Shown one piece after another: positions 25,658 to 37,083 of a stretch of DNA of 58,267 nucleotides. The stretch's first letter is position 1, and the number at the start of each line of letters is the position of its first letter. The notes beneath the pieces are model-generated. The model was not told the origin of the DNA. It did not search any database and was given only the letters and a program-made list of their open reading frames with translations. Source of the stretch: Acidobacteriaceae bacterium (lineage in GTDB: Bacteria; Acidobacteriota; Terriglobia; Terriglobales; Acidobacteriaceae); NCBI GenBank assembly GCA_003131585.1, contig PKVW01000043.1, positions 265-58,531 on the forward strand. Direction: 5' to 3'. Position numbers and translations under genes: made by a program.

Positions 25658-26245
25658 ATGCAGAAAACATTTCCTCGCGTGCTGGCCGCCACGTTGCTTG
25701 CGGGGTTGTTAGCGATCAGTAGCGTGGCATGGATTGCCGCGCAGACCAAGCCGGGAGCCGGCGAGACGCCGGCGCTACAAATGCCAAAGGTGGGCGAAAT
25801 GGCGCCCGATTTCACGCTGAAGTACTTCGACGGCAACGATCTGAAGGACGTTTCTTTGAGCCAGTACCGTGGGAAGAGGAACGTGGTGGTGGCGTTCTTC
25901 ATTTTCGCCTTCACCGGGGGTTGAACGAAGCAGATGAAAGCCTTCCAGCAAGATCTGAAACGGCTGGAAGCTACCGACACCCAGGTCCTGGGTGTGAGCA
26001 TGGATAGCGCCTTCGCCAACAAAGCCTTCGCCGACCAAATTGGAGTTACGTTTCCGCTGCTGAGCGATTGGGGCGGGGAGATTACGCAGAAGTACGGAAT
26101 CTACGTGGATAAATACAAAGCCGCGCGCCGGGTGAACTTCCTGATTGGGAAAGATGGGAAAATTCTGGAAGAGCAGGTGGACAAGGACGCGATCGATCCG
26201 ACGAAGATTGTGGATGCGTGCGAGCGGCCGAAGCTGAAGAACTGA
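25658..26245 (+). CDS. Peroxiredoxin-like selenoprotein (in-frame TGA as Sec)
   Basis: One continuous frame of 196 codons interrupted only by TGA at 25922-25924 (codon 89). Before it: signal peptide (about 1-29), GEMAPDFTLKYFDG, VVVAFFIFAFTGG. After it: TKQMKAFQQDL, VLGVSMDSAFANKAFADQ, FPLLSDWGGEITQKYGI and FLIGKDGKIL. In AhpC/TSA and BCP proteins the residue after FTxG is the peroxidatic cysteine, so TGA sits exactly on the catalytic position and is best read as selenocysteine. A hairpin follows at the right distance (see next entry). AAGGAGGA precedes ATG 25658. A Cys at residue 188 could resolve. It would reduce peroxides outside the cytoplasm. A nonsense mutation is the alternative. Residues about 34-41 come from a dispersed repeat. 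Confidence 0.8.
25942..25970 (+). promoter_or_regulatory. Candidate bacterial SECIS hairpin
   Basis: Starting 17 nt after the in-frame TGA, CTTCCAGC (25942-25949) pairs perfectly with GCTGGAAG (25963-25970), leaving a 13-nt loop AAGATCTGAAACG. Bacterial SECIS elements are stem-loops just downstream of the UGA, inside the coding region, that bind SelB. Distance and stem fit; the loop is larger than the tightest consensus, and the sequence also has to code KAFQQDLKRLEA. Confidence 0.6.
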
Positions 26246-26254
26246 GGCGACCGT

Positions 26255-27700
26255 TCAGGCGATCGGCAGTTCGAAAGAAAATACCGAGCCGCGGCCGAGT
26301 TGGCTGGTAACGCCGACGACTCCGTTGTGGGCTTCGACGATGGCTTTGGCTATGGCCAATCCCATGCCAGTGCCTTGCACGCTGTAGCGCTGATCGCGGC
26401 CGCGGTAGAACTTATCGAAGACCAGCGATTGCTCGAAGTCGTCGATGCCGTGTCCGTGATCGGTGACGCTGGTGAGGATGCGATTCGCCCGCAGTTCGGC
26501 GGTAATGGTAATGGTCGAGGCGGGAGGAGAGTACTTGGCGGCGTTTTCCAGTAACTGCTTGAGAACTTCCGCGATGCGGTCGGAATCCACACGTACTTTG
26601 GGCAGCGATGCGGGTACGCGCACCTCGATCGGATGCTGGCCGAGAACCGTTCTGGACTCTTCCACTGCCGACTCGATCACGCTGACAATGTCCACGGGAG
26701 CCAGATGCAGTTCGACCTTGTGGGCGTCGAGCTGGGCCATTTCCGTGGCTTCCCCCACCAGGCGGTCGAGGCGATCGGTTTCTTCGTTGATGACCGTTAG
26801 CAACTCCTTGCGCTGTGCTTCGTCGAGGTTGTAATCGGAGAGCAAACCTGTGACTGCGGCCTTGATGCCGGTGAGGGGGGTGCGCAGTTCGTGCGTTACC
26901 GAATCGAGCAGGACAGCGCGCAGGTTTTCGCTCTGGCGCGCCGCTTCGGTCTGAGAAAGCTTTTCGATGGCCCCGGCGCGCTCAATGGCGATGCCGATCA
27001 TGCTGCCCAGGGCCTCCAGAGTGGCGCGCGACAGCGCCGGTCCGGCAATCCCGACGGCTCCCGTGGTGCGCGTGCCCAGGTGCAATGGAGTGAGAGAGAT
27101 GCCGCGCTGGGAATCGATGACCGGCTCGCCCCGCGAACTGACCATTTGCAGATCCTGAAGTGGAAACCAGGTGGCTTTGGGGTCGGTACGATAGACCTGC
27201 CGGGAACTGAGCAAGTAGATGGCAGCCGCCTTGGCGCCGAATCCGTCGCACACGTAGGCGGGAATCGCATTCAGTAATTCGGCGACGTTATCGGTGGCGA
27301 GCAGGCGCTGGCTGAAACTGTAAAGGCGCTCCACGTCGCGGCGGCGCTGAACCGCGTCGGCAGTTTGCCTGCGGGCGCGATCCGCGAGTTGGCTGGCGAT
27401 GCCGGCGGTGACGAGGAAGGCGAATAGAGCCACCCAGTTCTGCGGGTCGGCGACGGTGAAGGTTCCGATGGGAGGCAGAAAATAATAGTTGAAGGCGAGC
27501 GTGGCGATCAGCGCGAGCAAGACGGAGAAGCGAAAGCCCCAATACGCCGCGACCCATAGCACCATCAGCAGAAACGTCAAGGCCACGGTGGTGGGATTTA
27601 CATTGATCAGATGCCGGTAGACCTGGACCACGAGTTCGGTGGCCACGAGGCAGGCGGCGTAGCGAAGGAAGTGCTGTGGCCAGCGGGCTTTCACGGCCAC
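26255..27700 (-). CDS. kdpD: KdpD C-terminal half: membrane sensor histidine kinase
   Basis: A 481-residue kinase matching the second half of KdpD. Four membrane helices (DUF4118, about 15-105) are followed by a GAF-like domain (about 130-245), the HisKA box with H in VLLDSVTHELRTPLTG, and an HATPase domain with N in LLENAAKYSP, DHGHGID and GTGMGLAIAKAIV. Its expected N-terminal KdpD and Usp domains are missing here but are encoded as a separate gene on the opposite strand 190 bp away. It would autophosphorylate and signal to KdpE in response to low K+ or osmotic stress. Ends 10 bp from the convergent peroxiredoxin gene. Confidence 0.85.
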   Translation of the reverse strand: MAVKARWPQHFLRYAACLVATELVVQVYRHLINVNPTTVALTFLLMVLWVAAYWGFRFSVLLALIATLAFNYYFLPPIGTFTVADPQNWVALFAFLVTAGIASQLADRARRQTADAVQRRRDVERLYSFSQRLLATDNVAELLNAIPAYVCDGFGAKAAAIYLLSSRQVYRTDPKATWFPLQDLQMVSSRGEPVIDSQRGISLTPLHLGTRTTGAVGIAGPALSRATLEALGSMIGIAIERAGAIEKLSQTEAARQSENLRAVLLDSVTHELRTPLTGIKAAVTGLLSDYNLDEAQRKELLTVINEETDRLDRLVGEATEMAQLDAHKVELHLAPVDIVSVIESAVEESRTVLGQHPIEVRVPASLPKVRVDSDRIAEVLKQLLENAAKYSPPASTITITAELRANRILTSVTDHGHGIDDFEQSLVFDKFYRGRDQRYSVQGTGMGLAIAKAIVEAHNGVVGVTSQLGRGSVFSFELPIA

Positions 27701-27730
27701 GATTGTAACGGAAGGGAAGCAAAAAAACTT

Positions 27731-27826
27731 TTCACCACAGAGTCACGGAGACACAGAGAAAATCTTTAATCGTTCTTTCTTTGGTCTTTGTCTTCTCTGT
27801 GTCCCTGGGTCTCTGTGGTGAAAGGC
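27731..27826. repeat. Inverted CACAGAG/GTGTCTC repeat in the split-kdpD spacer
   Basis: TTTTCACCACAGAG with CGGAGACACAGAGAA (27730-27762) is mirrored by TTCTCTGTGTCCC and GTCTCTGTGGTGAAA (27792-27824), forming a long imperfect stem between the divergent KdpD halves. Parts recur near 9922-9950 (CCACAGAGGACAC). This kind of word is dispersed in acidobacterial spacers; here it lies at the very point where KdpD is divided. Confidence 0.65.
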
Positions 27827-27888
27827 TGAGACCTGGCGGATGACAAACAAATTCGACAATTTCGTCTGTGGCGTGGAGAATAGCGGCG

Positions 27889-29004
27889 ATGCCCAAGACT
27901 CCCGACGAATGGCTGGCGGAAGCGGATACAGCCCCGCGTCCTGCTGTGTTCAAGCTGTTTCTGGGCTATGCCCCAGGCGTGGGAAAGACGTATGCCATGC
28001 TGAGTGAAGGCGTGCGGCGGGCGAGCCGCGGCGAAGAAGTGGTAATCGGCGTAGTGGAAACGCACGGGCGCAAACCGATTGTGGAACTTTCTTCGCGGCT
28101 GGCGATGGTTCCACGCAAGAAGCTGGAATACAAATCCACCATCTTTGAAGAGATGGATGTGGATGCCATTCTGGAACGCAAGCCGCATGTTGTGCTGGTG
28201 GATGAGCTGGCCCACACGAACATTGAAGGCAGCAAGCACGCGAAGCGGTATGAAGATGTGTTTGAGCTGCTGGATGCGGGAATCGACGTTCTTTCCACGG
28301 TGAACGTGCAGCACATCGAAAGCCTGGCGCCGACGATCCGGGGCCTGACCGGCGTGCAGGTGCGGGAGACGGTGCCGGACTGGGTGATCCGCCGCGCGGG
28401 CGAGATTGTGATGGCGGATCTTACTCCGCAAGCATTGCAGACCCGCATGAAACGCGGAGATATTTATCCGCTGGAGCGGGTGGAGCGGGCGCTGGCGAAT
28501 TTCTTCCGGAACACAAACCTGGTGGCATTGCGCGAACTTGCCCTGCGGCAGGTGACGCAGGCGGTTGACCGCACGCTTTCGGAATTGAAGGCTGAGGATG
28601 GCCAGCCGCTGCAGGTGCGCGAGCGGATTGCGGTTTGCTTCAGCTCGAATCCGGCGGCGCAGTATTTGATTGCGCGCGGGGCGCGTATGGCCCAGGCGCT
28701 GGATGGCGATCTGTTTGTTCTCTACGTGGACACGGGCGCGGATGAGAGCGACGAGAATCAGCGAACGCTGGCCGAGAATGTGCGCTTCGCGGAGAGCGTG
28801 GGCGCGAAGGTGGTGAAGACCGAGGGCAAGATCGTCGCGGAAAAGGTTGCGGAATTCGTACGCGAGAATCACATTACGCAAGTGGTTTTCGGGCGCTCGG
28901 CCACGAAGGGGTGGAAGAGGTATTTCTATCTCTCGGCGATCCACAAGTTTCTACGCGATACACCCGCGGTGGATGTGCACATCGTCACCCAGGAGATGCG
29001 GTGA
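27889..29004 (+). CDS. kdpD: KdpD N-terminal half: sensor plus Usp domain
   Basis: A 371-residue cytoplasmic protein equal to the first part of KdpD. The KdpD domain has its Walker A FLGYAPGVGKTYAML, VVIGVVETHGR, the Walker B-like PHVVLVDELAHTN and DVLSTVNVQHIESL; a Usp domain follows (about 240-365) with RIAVCFSSNPAAQ and VFGRSATKGWKRYF. This half binds nucleotides (c-di-AMP in some KdpD proteins) and sets kinase output, but the kinase itself is on the separate divergent gene. Its stop overlaps the KdpE region (TGA at 29002-29004), so it is an operon with kdpE. ATG 27889 is chosen; an in-frame GTG at 27868 is possible. Confidence 0.87.
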   Translation: MPKTPDEWLAEADTAPRPAVFKLFLGYAPGVGKTYAMLSEGVRRASRGEEVVIGVVETHGRKPIVELSSRLAMVPRKKLEYKSTIFEEMDVDAILERKPHVVLVDELAHTNIEGSKHAKRYEDVFELLDAGIDVLSTVNVQHIESLAPTIRGLTGVQVRETVPDWVIRRAGEIVMADLTPQALQTRMKRGDIYPLERVERALANFFRNTNLVALRELALRQVTQAVDRTLSELKAEDGQPLQVRERIAVCFSSNPAAQYLIARGARMAQALDGDLFVLYVDTGADESDENQRTLAENVRFAESVGAKVVKTEGKIVAEKVAEFVRENHITQVVFGRSATKGWKRYFYLSAIHKFLRDTPAVDVHIVTQEMR

Positions 29005-29024
29005 GCGCGATTGACGAAGGAAAG

Positions 29025-29720
29025 ATGACGGACGAGCACCGGCGAATCCTGGTGGTGGATGACGAGCCGCAAATCACGCGCGTGCTGCGCACCACGCTTT
29101 CGGCGCAGGGATACGACATCCGCGTGGCCAATGACGGGGAGATGGCGCTGGAGTTGATGAAGAACTGGACGCCCCACGTGGTGATCACGGACCTGGCCAT
29201 GCCGAATCTCGATGGAGTAGGTCTGTGCCGCCAGGTGCGGCAGATGTCGCAAGTGCCGATCATCGTCCTCTCGGTACGTGGTCAAGATCGGGCGAAGGTG
29301 GAAGCCTTGGACGCCGGCGCAGACGATTATGTTACAAAGCCGTTCAGCATGAACGAACTGCTGGCGCGCATCCGGGCGCAATTGCGGCGGACGCCGGCGG
29401 CCGAGCAACAGCCCAGCGCGATTACGGCTGGAGATTTTTCCATTGATCTGGATGCGCGTTCCGTCAAAGTGGCAGGGAATGAAGTTCATCTCACGCCGAA
29501 AGAATTCGACTTGCTGGTTTATCTGGCGCGGCGTCCGGGAAAAGTGGTGACACACCGAACGCTGCTGGCCGCCATCTGGGGCCCGAATAGCGTCGAGCAG
29601 CCCGAATACTTGCGCGTCTTCGTCGGACAACTGCGCAAGAAGATCGAGATTGATCCTTCCTCGCCGAAGTATCTGCTCACCGAGCCCTGGGTGGGATACC
29701 GCTTCGAATCAGGCTTGTAG
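29025..29720 (+). CDS. kdpE: KdpE-type response regulator
   Basis: A 231-residue OmpR-family regulator. The receiver has VVDDEPQ, the phospho-acceptor D56 in VVITDLAMP, IIVLSVRG and the lysine in DYVTKPFS; the winged-helix domain (about 135-230) has HLTPKEFDLLVYLARRPGKVVTH and ends EPWVGYRFE. KdpE activates kdp transcription when phosphorylated. A GTG at 29001 overlapping the KdpD-N stop (with AGGAG upstream) is an alternative start. Two sets of 11-bp direct repeats, the spacing used by OmpR-type dimers, lie 36 bp and 465 bp downstream, so it likely controls both following units. Confidence 0.9.
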   Translation: MTDEHRRILVVDDEPQITRVLRTTLSAQGYDIRVANDGEMALELMKNWTPHVVITDLAMPNLDGVGLCRQVRQMSQVPIIVLSVRGQDRAKVEALDAGADDYVTKPFSMNELLARIRAQLRRTPAAEQQPSAITAGDFSIDLDARSVKVAGNEVHLTPKEFDLLVYLARRPGKVVTHRTLLAAIWGPNSVEQPEYLRVFVGQLRKKIEIDPSSPKYLLTEPWVGYRFESGL

Positions 29721-29755
29721 CCGTTCTTCCCGCTGGCCTTCTGCTCTAAGCGATC

Positions 29756-29788
29756 TTTACGAACATTTTATGGAACCTTTATCCGGAC
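29756..29788 (+). promoter_or_regulatory. 11-bp phased direct repeats, candidate KdpE site 1
   Basis: Three 11-mers in a row, each beginning TTTA: TTTACGAACAT, TTTATGGAACC, TTTATCCGGAC. OmpR/KdpE dimers bind direct repeats one helical turn apart. It lies just after kdpE and upstream of the small gene at 29869. Confidence 0.55.
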
Positions 29789-29868
29789 CTTCTGCGATTC
29801 CGTGTCCAATAGTCGTGGGGCTGAAAAAAGCCTCGAAAAAACGACGTTGGTTCATGGAGAGCAAGGCT

Positions 29869-30120
29869 ATGTGGATTCACGAAGTAGCACCGGAACGGTT
29901 GGCAGAGCTTTTTCACAGCTATCATCAGGCACTGACGCCGGAGATGCCGGGCAATCGCAGCGAAGAGCGTGGCTTGTGGAAGGACGTTTCGCAACAAGAG
30001 AAGAGCCGCCTGGTGGCGGCCGCGCGTCTGGCGCTGCTCGAACTGGAATCGATCACCAGCGAACGGGCACAGTCGCGGCAGTATTTCGCCCAGCCCGGCG
30101 AAGCGGAGTGGGGCTGCTAA
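29869..30120 (+). CDS. Small acidobacterial protein of the kdp locus
   Basis: An 83-residue soluble protein, helical and acidic/basic mixed: MWIHEVAPERLAELFHSYHQAL, a Trp-Lys helix, SRLVAAARLALLELESI and the distinctive end YFAQPGEAEWGC. I recall similar short proteins in this phylum but no function. GGAGAG 7 nt before ATG 29869 favours this start over ATG 29854 in the same frame. It lies between two phased-repeat arrays, so it is probably induced with kdp. Confidence 0.6.
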   Translation: MWIHEVAPERLAELFHSYHQALTPEMPGNRSEERGLWKDVSQQEKSRLVAAARLALLELESITSERAQSRQYFAQPGEAEWGC

Positions 30121-30185
30121 AAGCGTGCGCTAGAGGATTGGACAATGCCGATGGCTTCACACCAATTAGTCAGGCCATATCCACT

Positions 30186-30229
30186 TTTACGAATTCTTTA
30201 CGAATTCCTTAAACCATCCTTACACCTCA
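30186..30229 (+). promoter_or_regulatory. 11-bp phased direct repeats, candidate KdpE site 2
   Basis: Four 11-mers in a row: TTTACGAATTC twice exactly, then CTTAAACCATC and CTTACACCTCA. They share the TTTACGAA word with site 1 and precede the transcription unit leading to kdpFABC. Best read as the main KdpE operator. Confidence 0.65.
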
Positions 30230-30286
30230 ACTGGTGAAATGGAGTGTTTGCATTAGCGTCCGCGCGACGGCGCAGAAGGCAGGAAT

Positions 30287-30652
30287 ATGTGGGCAGCGTG
30301 GATGGTTGCAGCCATCGCTTTGGCAGCGGTCGCGTTCATGCTCAGGTTTCTGGTTGCCTTGCTGCGTGAGGGTGCGCCGTGCGTCTGCTACTGGGTTGTT
30401 CCAGTCCGGGGGGAACGGGAGGGAGAGACTCTTGAGGCTCTCAGCGTCAGATATGTCGAAGATGAATGTCGCGCGAGAGATTGCGACCGCAGCGAGTACA
30501 ACTTGGAATTCTTGGAGAACGAAAACGAAAATGATGCGAAACAAGAGTGTGTTTCAGATCTTATTGCTCTCAATGTTCGTCCTGCTTCTGCCAGCCTGGG
30601 CCGGCGCTCAATCCACAAAGGAGTCTGCGTCCTCCGCGAACGCCGGCTCTAG
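30287..30652 (+). CDS. Small membrane-anchored acidobacterial protein
   Basis: A 121-residue frame starting MWAAWMVAAIALAAVAFMLRFLVALL, a clear membrane helix, then REGAPCVCYWVVPV and an acidic, cysteine-dotted soluble part (YVEDECRARDCDRSEYNLEFLENENE) ending in Arg. AGGAAT stands before ATG 30287. It resembles proteins I remember beside acidobacterial kdp operons, but no function is known. The last 122 bp overlap the start of the outer-membrane barrel gene in another frame, including its signal peptide. Either a true overlap or this gene ends early in some lineages. Confidence 0.5.
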   Translation: MWAAWMVAAIALAAVAFMLRFLVALLREGAPCVCYWVVPVRGEREGETLEALSVRYVEDECRARDCDRSEYNLEFLENENENDAKQECVSDLIALNVRPASASLGRRSIHKGVCVLRERRL

Positions 30653-32219
30653 TTCGGCTGAACAAACAGAAAAGCAGGAAATGCGGGATGAATTGAAAGC
30701 CCTCCGAGCCGAAGTGGAACGCTTGCGCGCGGAAGTCGAGGAGCAGAAGAACATCGCGCCTGCCAATGATCGCGGAGAGGCGGTGCCGGCACCAGCGAGG
30801 ACTGGCGCAGGGCCAAGCCTTCCCGCCGTGACGGCGGCAAACTTTGCCGCGCCGACCGTTACCACGGTCTCCGGGCAGCCTGCCGCGGCCACGGCTCCGG
30901 TTGACTCCGCCGCAACGAAGCCAGCCAAGGCCGAGCCTTTTGCTTTCGCCGACTGGACTTGGCTGAACGGCAACCCGCGCACCAAGGAAGCAGCGTTTGA
31001 TTCAAAGTTCTTTACACCAGAGATTCGGGCTGACGTCGACTACACCTATGATTTCAACCATCCCAAGGACGATTCCATTGGGGGTTCGAGCGAGATATTC
31101 CGATCGAACGAAGTCGGCATCACGCAGCTGGGCGTGGGTGGGGACTTTCACTATGACCACGTGCGGGCGCGGCTGATGACGCAGTTCGGCTTATATTCCG
31201 AGACCACGCCTCGCAACGACGCCAGCTATGCGCGCGGGCAGTGGAATCTGGCTGATGCCTATCGTTATGTCTCCGAGGCCTATGGTGGCTATCATTGGGA
31301 CGCGCTGCACGGGGTCAATGTCGATGCCGGCATCTTCATGTCGTACGTGGGCCTGTTCAGCTATTACAACTTCGATAACTGGGCCTATCAGCCGTCGTAT
31401 GTGTCGTCGAACACGCCCTGGTTTTTCACGGGTATGCGCATCCAGGTATTTCCCACAGCGAAGTTGAAGATTGAGCCCTGGATCATCAATGGATGGCAGT
31501 CCTACGCCAGATCCAATGGCCGCATCGGTGTGGGCGGACAGATTCTGTATCGGCCGAACGGTGCGATCTCTATCACTTCCAACAACTATGGGGTCGGCGC
31601 TGATGCATTCGGCATCCCCAACCGCACGCGGATGCACACCGACAACAGCATCGAAGTAAAGTACTACGACCGTCCGGGAGGGTTTCTGGACAAGATGGCC
31701 TTCTCTCTCACTGGCGACGCCGGCTGCGAGACGGGCGGCGGGGTCAACTGCACGACTAATCAGAAGAATTCCTCCGGGCAGATCGTTTCGTACAAGCAGA
31801 GTTTTCTCGGTTACATGCTTTATAACCGTTGGTGGTTTCACAACGACCGGTACGGTTTTACCGTCGGGGGAGGAAAGATTAATAACCCTGGCCGCTATTT
31901 GGTATTGCTGCCGCCGATCAACGGGGCCACGGCCGCTTCGGGTACGCCCTACTTCACCGAGAACCCGGGCGACCCCTACAAAGCGTGGGACATCTCGGCG
32001 ACCTATGATTACATGCCGAGCCAATACATCACCTTCCGCTGGGAGATCAACCACCGCCAAGCCAATGTGCCGTACTGGAGCGGTTCGGGCGGGGTTACGC
32101 CTCCAGGAGGCAACAACGGGAATCCCGGTGCGACGGTTGTGCAAAACGGGGTACCGTGGCAGCCGGATCTTCGTAATACTGAAGACCGGGCAACCATGGC
32201 AATCCTGGTGAAGTTCTAG
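30531..32219 (+). CDS. Outer-membrane beta-barrel protein (BBP2/porin-like)
   Basis: A 562-residue exported protein: signal peptide (about 1-26, ending AWAGAQ), a short coiled coil (EKQEMRDELKALRAEVERLRAEVEEQ) and an Ala/Pro linker, then a barrel from about residue 160 with ADWTWLNGNPRTKEAAFDSKFFTPEIRADVDYTYDFNHP, many aromatic strands, and a C-terminal Phe (TMAILVKF). This matches the BBP2-type barrels that often stand before kdp genes in Acidobacteriota, suggesting a potassium-linked outer-membrane channel; that role is inferred from position. Starts at the double ATG 30531/30534. Confidence 0.8.
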   Translation: MMRNKSVFQILLLSMFVLLLPAWAGAQSTKESASSANAGSSSAEQTEKQEMRDELKALRAEVERLRAEVEEQKNIAPANDRGEAVPAPARTGAGPSLPAVTAANFAAPTVTTVSGQPAAATAPVDSAATKPAKAEPFAFADWTWLNGNPRTKEAAFDSKFFTPEIRADVDYTYDFNHPKDDSIGGSSEIFRSNEVGITQLGVGGDFHYDHVRARLMTQFGLYSETTPRNDASYARGQWNLADAYRYVSEAYGGYHWDALHGVNVDAGIFMSYVGLFSYYNFDNWAYQPSYVSSNTPWFFTGMRIQVFPTAKLKIEPWIINGWQSYARSNGRIGVGGQILYRPNGAISITSNNYGVGADAFGIPNRTRMHTDNSIEVKYYDRPGGFLDKMAFSLTGDAGCETGGGVNCTTNQKNSSGQIVSYKQSFLGYMLYNRWWFHNDRYGFTVGGGKINNPGRYLVLLPPINGATAASGTPYFTENPGDPYKAWDISATYDYMPSQYITFRWEINHRQANVPYWSGSGGVTPPGGNNGNPGATVVQNGVPWQPDLRNTEDRATMAILVKF

Positions 32220-32244
32220 CGGAGCTGGGATCGGAGCCAATACG

Positions 32245-32331
32245 ATGCAGGACGTGATCTTTCTTGCTGTAACGATTCTGTTTTTCGCGGTGTCACTGAC
32301 TTACGTGCGCTTTTGCGAGCGCGTGCGTTGA
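32245..32331 (+). CDS. 28-residue membrane peptide before kdpF
   Basis: MQDVIFLAVTILFFAVSLTYVRFCERVR: a single membrane helix followed by a basic end. Peptides of this form stand immediately before kdpF in several phyla and are probably extra small subunits or regulators of the pump; no direct evidence. It is 25 bp after the barrel gene and 7 bp before kdpF. No strong ribosome site (GGAGCC upstream). Confidence 0.7.
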   Translation: MQDVIFLAVTILFFAVSLTYVRFCERVR

Positions 32332-32338
32332 GGCGGAT

Positions 32339-32427
32339 ATGAATTCTGAACCCATCGTCATGCTGATCATTTGCGCGGGGGTGCTGGCGTATCTGGTATA
32401 CGCCATGCTGCGACCGGAGAAATTCTG

Positions 32428-32428
<1 letters not shown>
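32339..32428 (+). CDS. kdpF: KdpF, small stabilising subunit of the K+ ATPase
   Basis: A 29-residue protein: MNSEPIVMLIICAGVLAYLVYAMLRPEKF, one transmembrane helix ending in the LRPEKF motif that identifies KdpF. It packs against KdpA and stabilises the complex. AGGCGG lies just upstream, and its stop codon overlaps the kdpA start (TGATG), implying coupling. Confidence 0.93.
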
Positions 32429-34245
<1,817 letters not shown>

Positions 34246-34278
34246 GCAGGCTTTCTTAGGCAACATCTTAGGCAAATA

Positions 34279-36321
<2,043 letters not shown>

Positions 36322-36329
36322 AGGCAAAT

Positions 36330-36911
36330 ATGAAAAAGAATCTAGTCACCGCAGTGCTGATGACGCTGGCGACGACCGTTTTATTCGGCCTGCTGTTTCC
36401 CCTGTTGATTACAGGACTGGCGCAGGTTTTGTTTCCGAAGCGGGCAAATGGACAACTGGTGACGCGGAACGGCAAGGTGGTGGGATCGCGATTGATCGGA
36501 CAGTCATTTTCCTCCGCCGGCTACTTCCACTCGCGCCCGTCTAGTGCCGGCACAGGATATGACGCGGGCAATTCCAGCGGATCGAATCTTGGGCCAACCA
36601 ATCAATCTCTCATCGCGCGAGTGCAGCAGGATGCGGACCGACTGCAGGCGGAGAATCCCGCGGCGGCAATCCCGATGGATCTGCTAACGACGTCCGGTTC
36701 TGGGCTTGATCCCCATATCTCGCCCGAGGCAGCGGAATTCCAAGTGCCGCGCATCGCGCAAGAACGTGGGCTGAGCGCGGATGTTGTTCGGGAGGCAGTG
36801 CGCCAGCATACGGAGCCGCGACAGTTCGGATTTCTGGGCGAGCCGCGGGTGAACGTTCTGGAACTGAATCTTACGCTGGATGAGATTTCGCCGAAGCCAG
36901 TGACCCGCTAA
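36330..36911 (+). CDS. kdpC: Potassium-transporting ATPase subunit C
   Basis: A 193-residue subunit with one N-terminal helix (about 9-30) and a periplasmic-side domain: VLFPKRANGQLV, GSRLIGQSFSS, YFHSRPSSAGTGYDAGNSSGSNLGPTN and LTTSGSGLDPHISPEAAEFQVPRIA, all diagnostic of KdpC. It acts with KdpF as a stabiliser and K+-affinity enhancer. Begins 8 bp after kdpB. Probably the last gene of the operon; a 170-bp spacer follows, but no convincing intrinsic terminator. Confidence 0.96.
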   Translation: MKKNLVTAVLMTLATTVLFGLLFPLLITGLAQVLFPKRANGQLVTRNGKVVGSRLIGQSFSSAGYFHSRPSSAGTGYDAGNSSGSNLGPTNQSLIARVQQDADRLQAENPAAAIPMDLLTTSGSGLDPHISPEAAEFQVPRIAQERGLSADVVREAVRQHTEPRQFGFLGEPRVNVLELNLTLDEISPKPVTR

Positions 36912-37083
36912 GCGTCCTCGCGGTAGAAAGGACGTTGACGGGAACCAGTTGCCTGGGGTTTGATAGGGTTCGCATGCGATGCGACTTGCAAGCGGGCCGA
37001 AGTGGAGTCGGAGACACGACGACAGCGCCGGGAAGCCGGGGAACCAGCCCGCTCCCGGCGCAGTTGTTTTTCGCGATCTTGCC

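Noticed and set aside
25934-26245. Separate gene for the peroxiredoxin C-terminal part starting at the internal ATG
   Set aside because: Same frame as the upstream part, interrupted only by TGA at the catalytic site, and no ribosome site at 25934.
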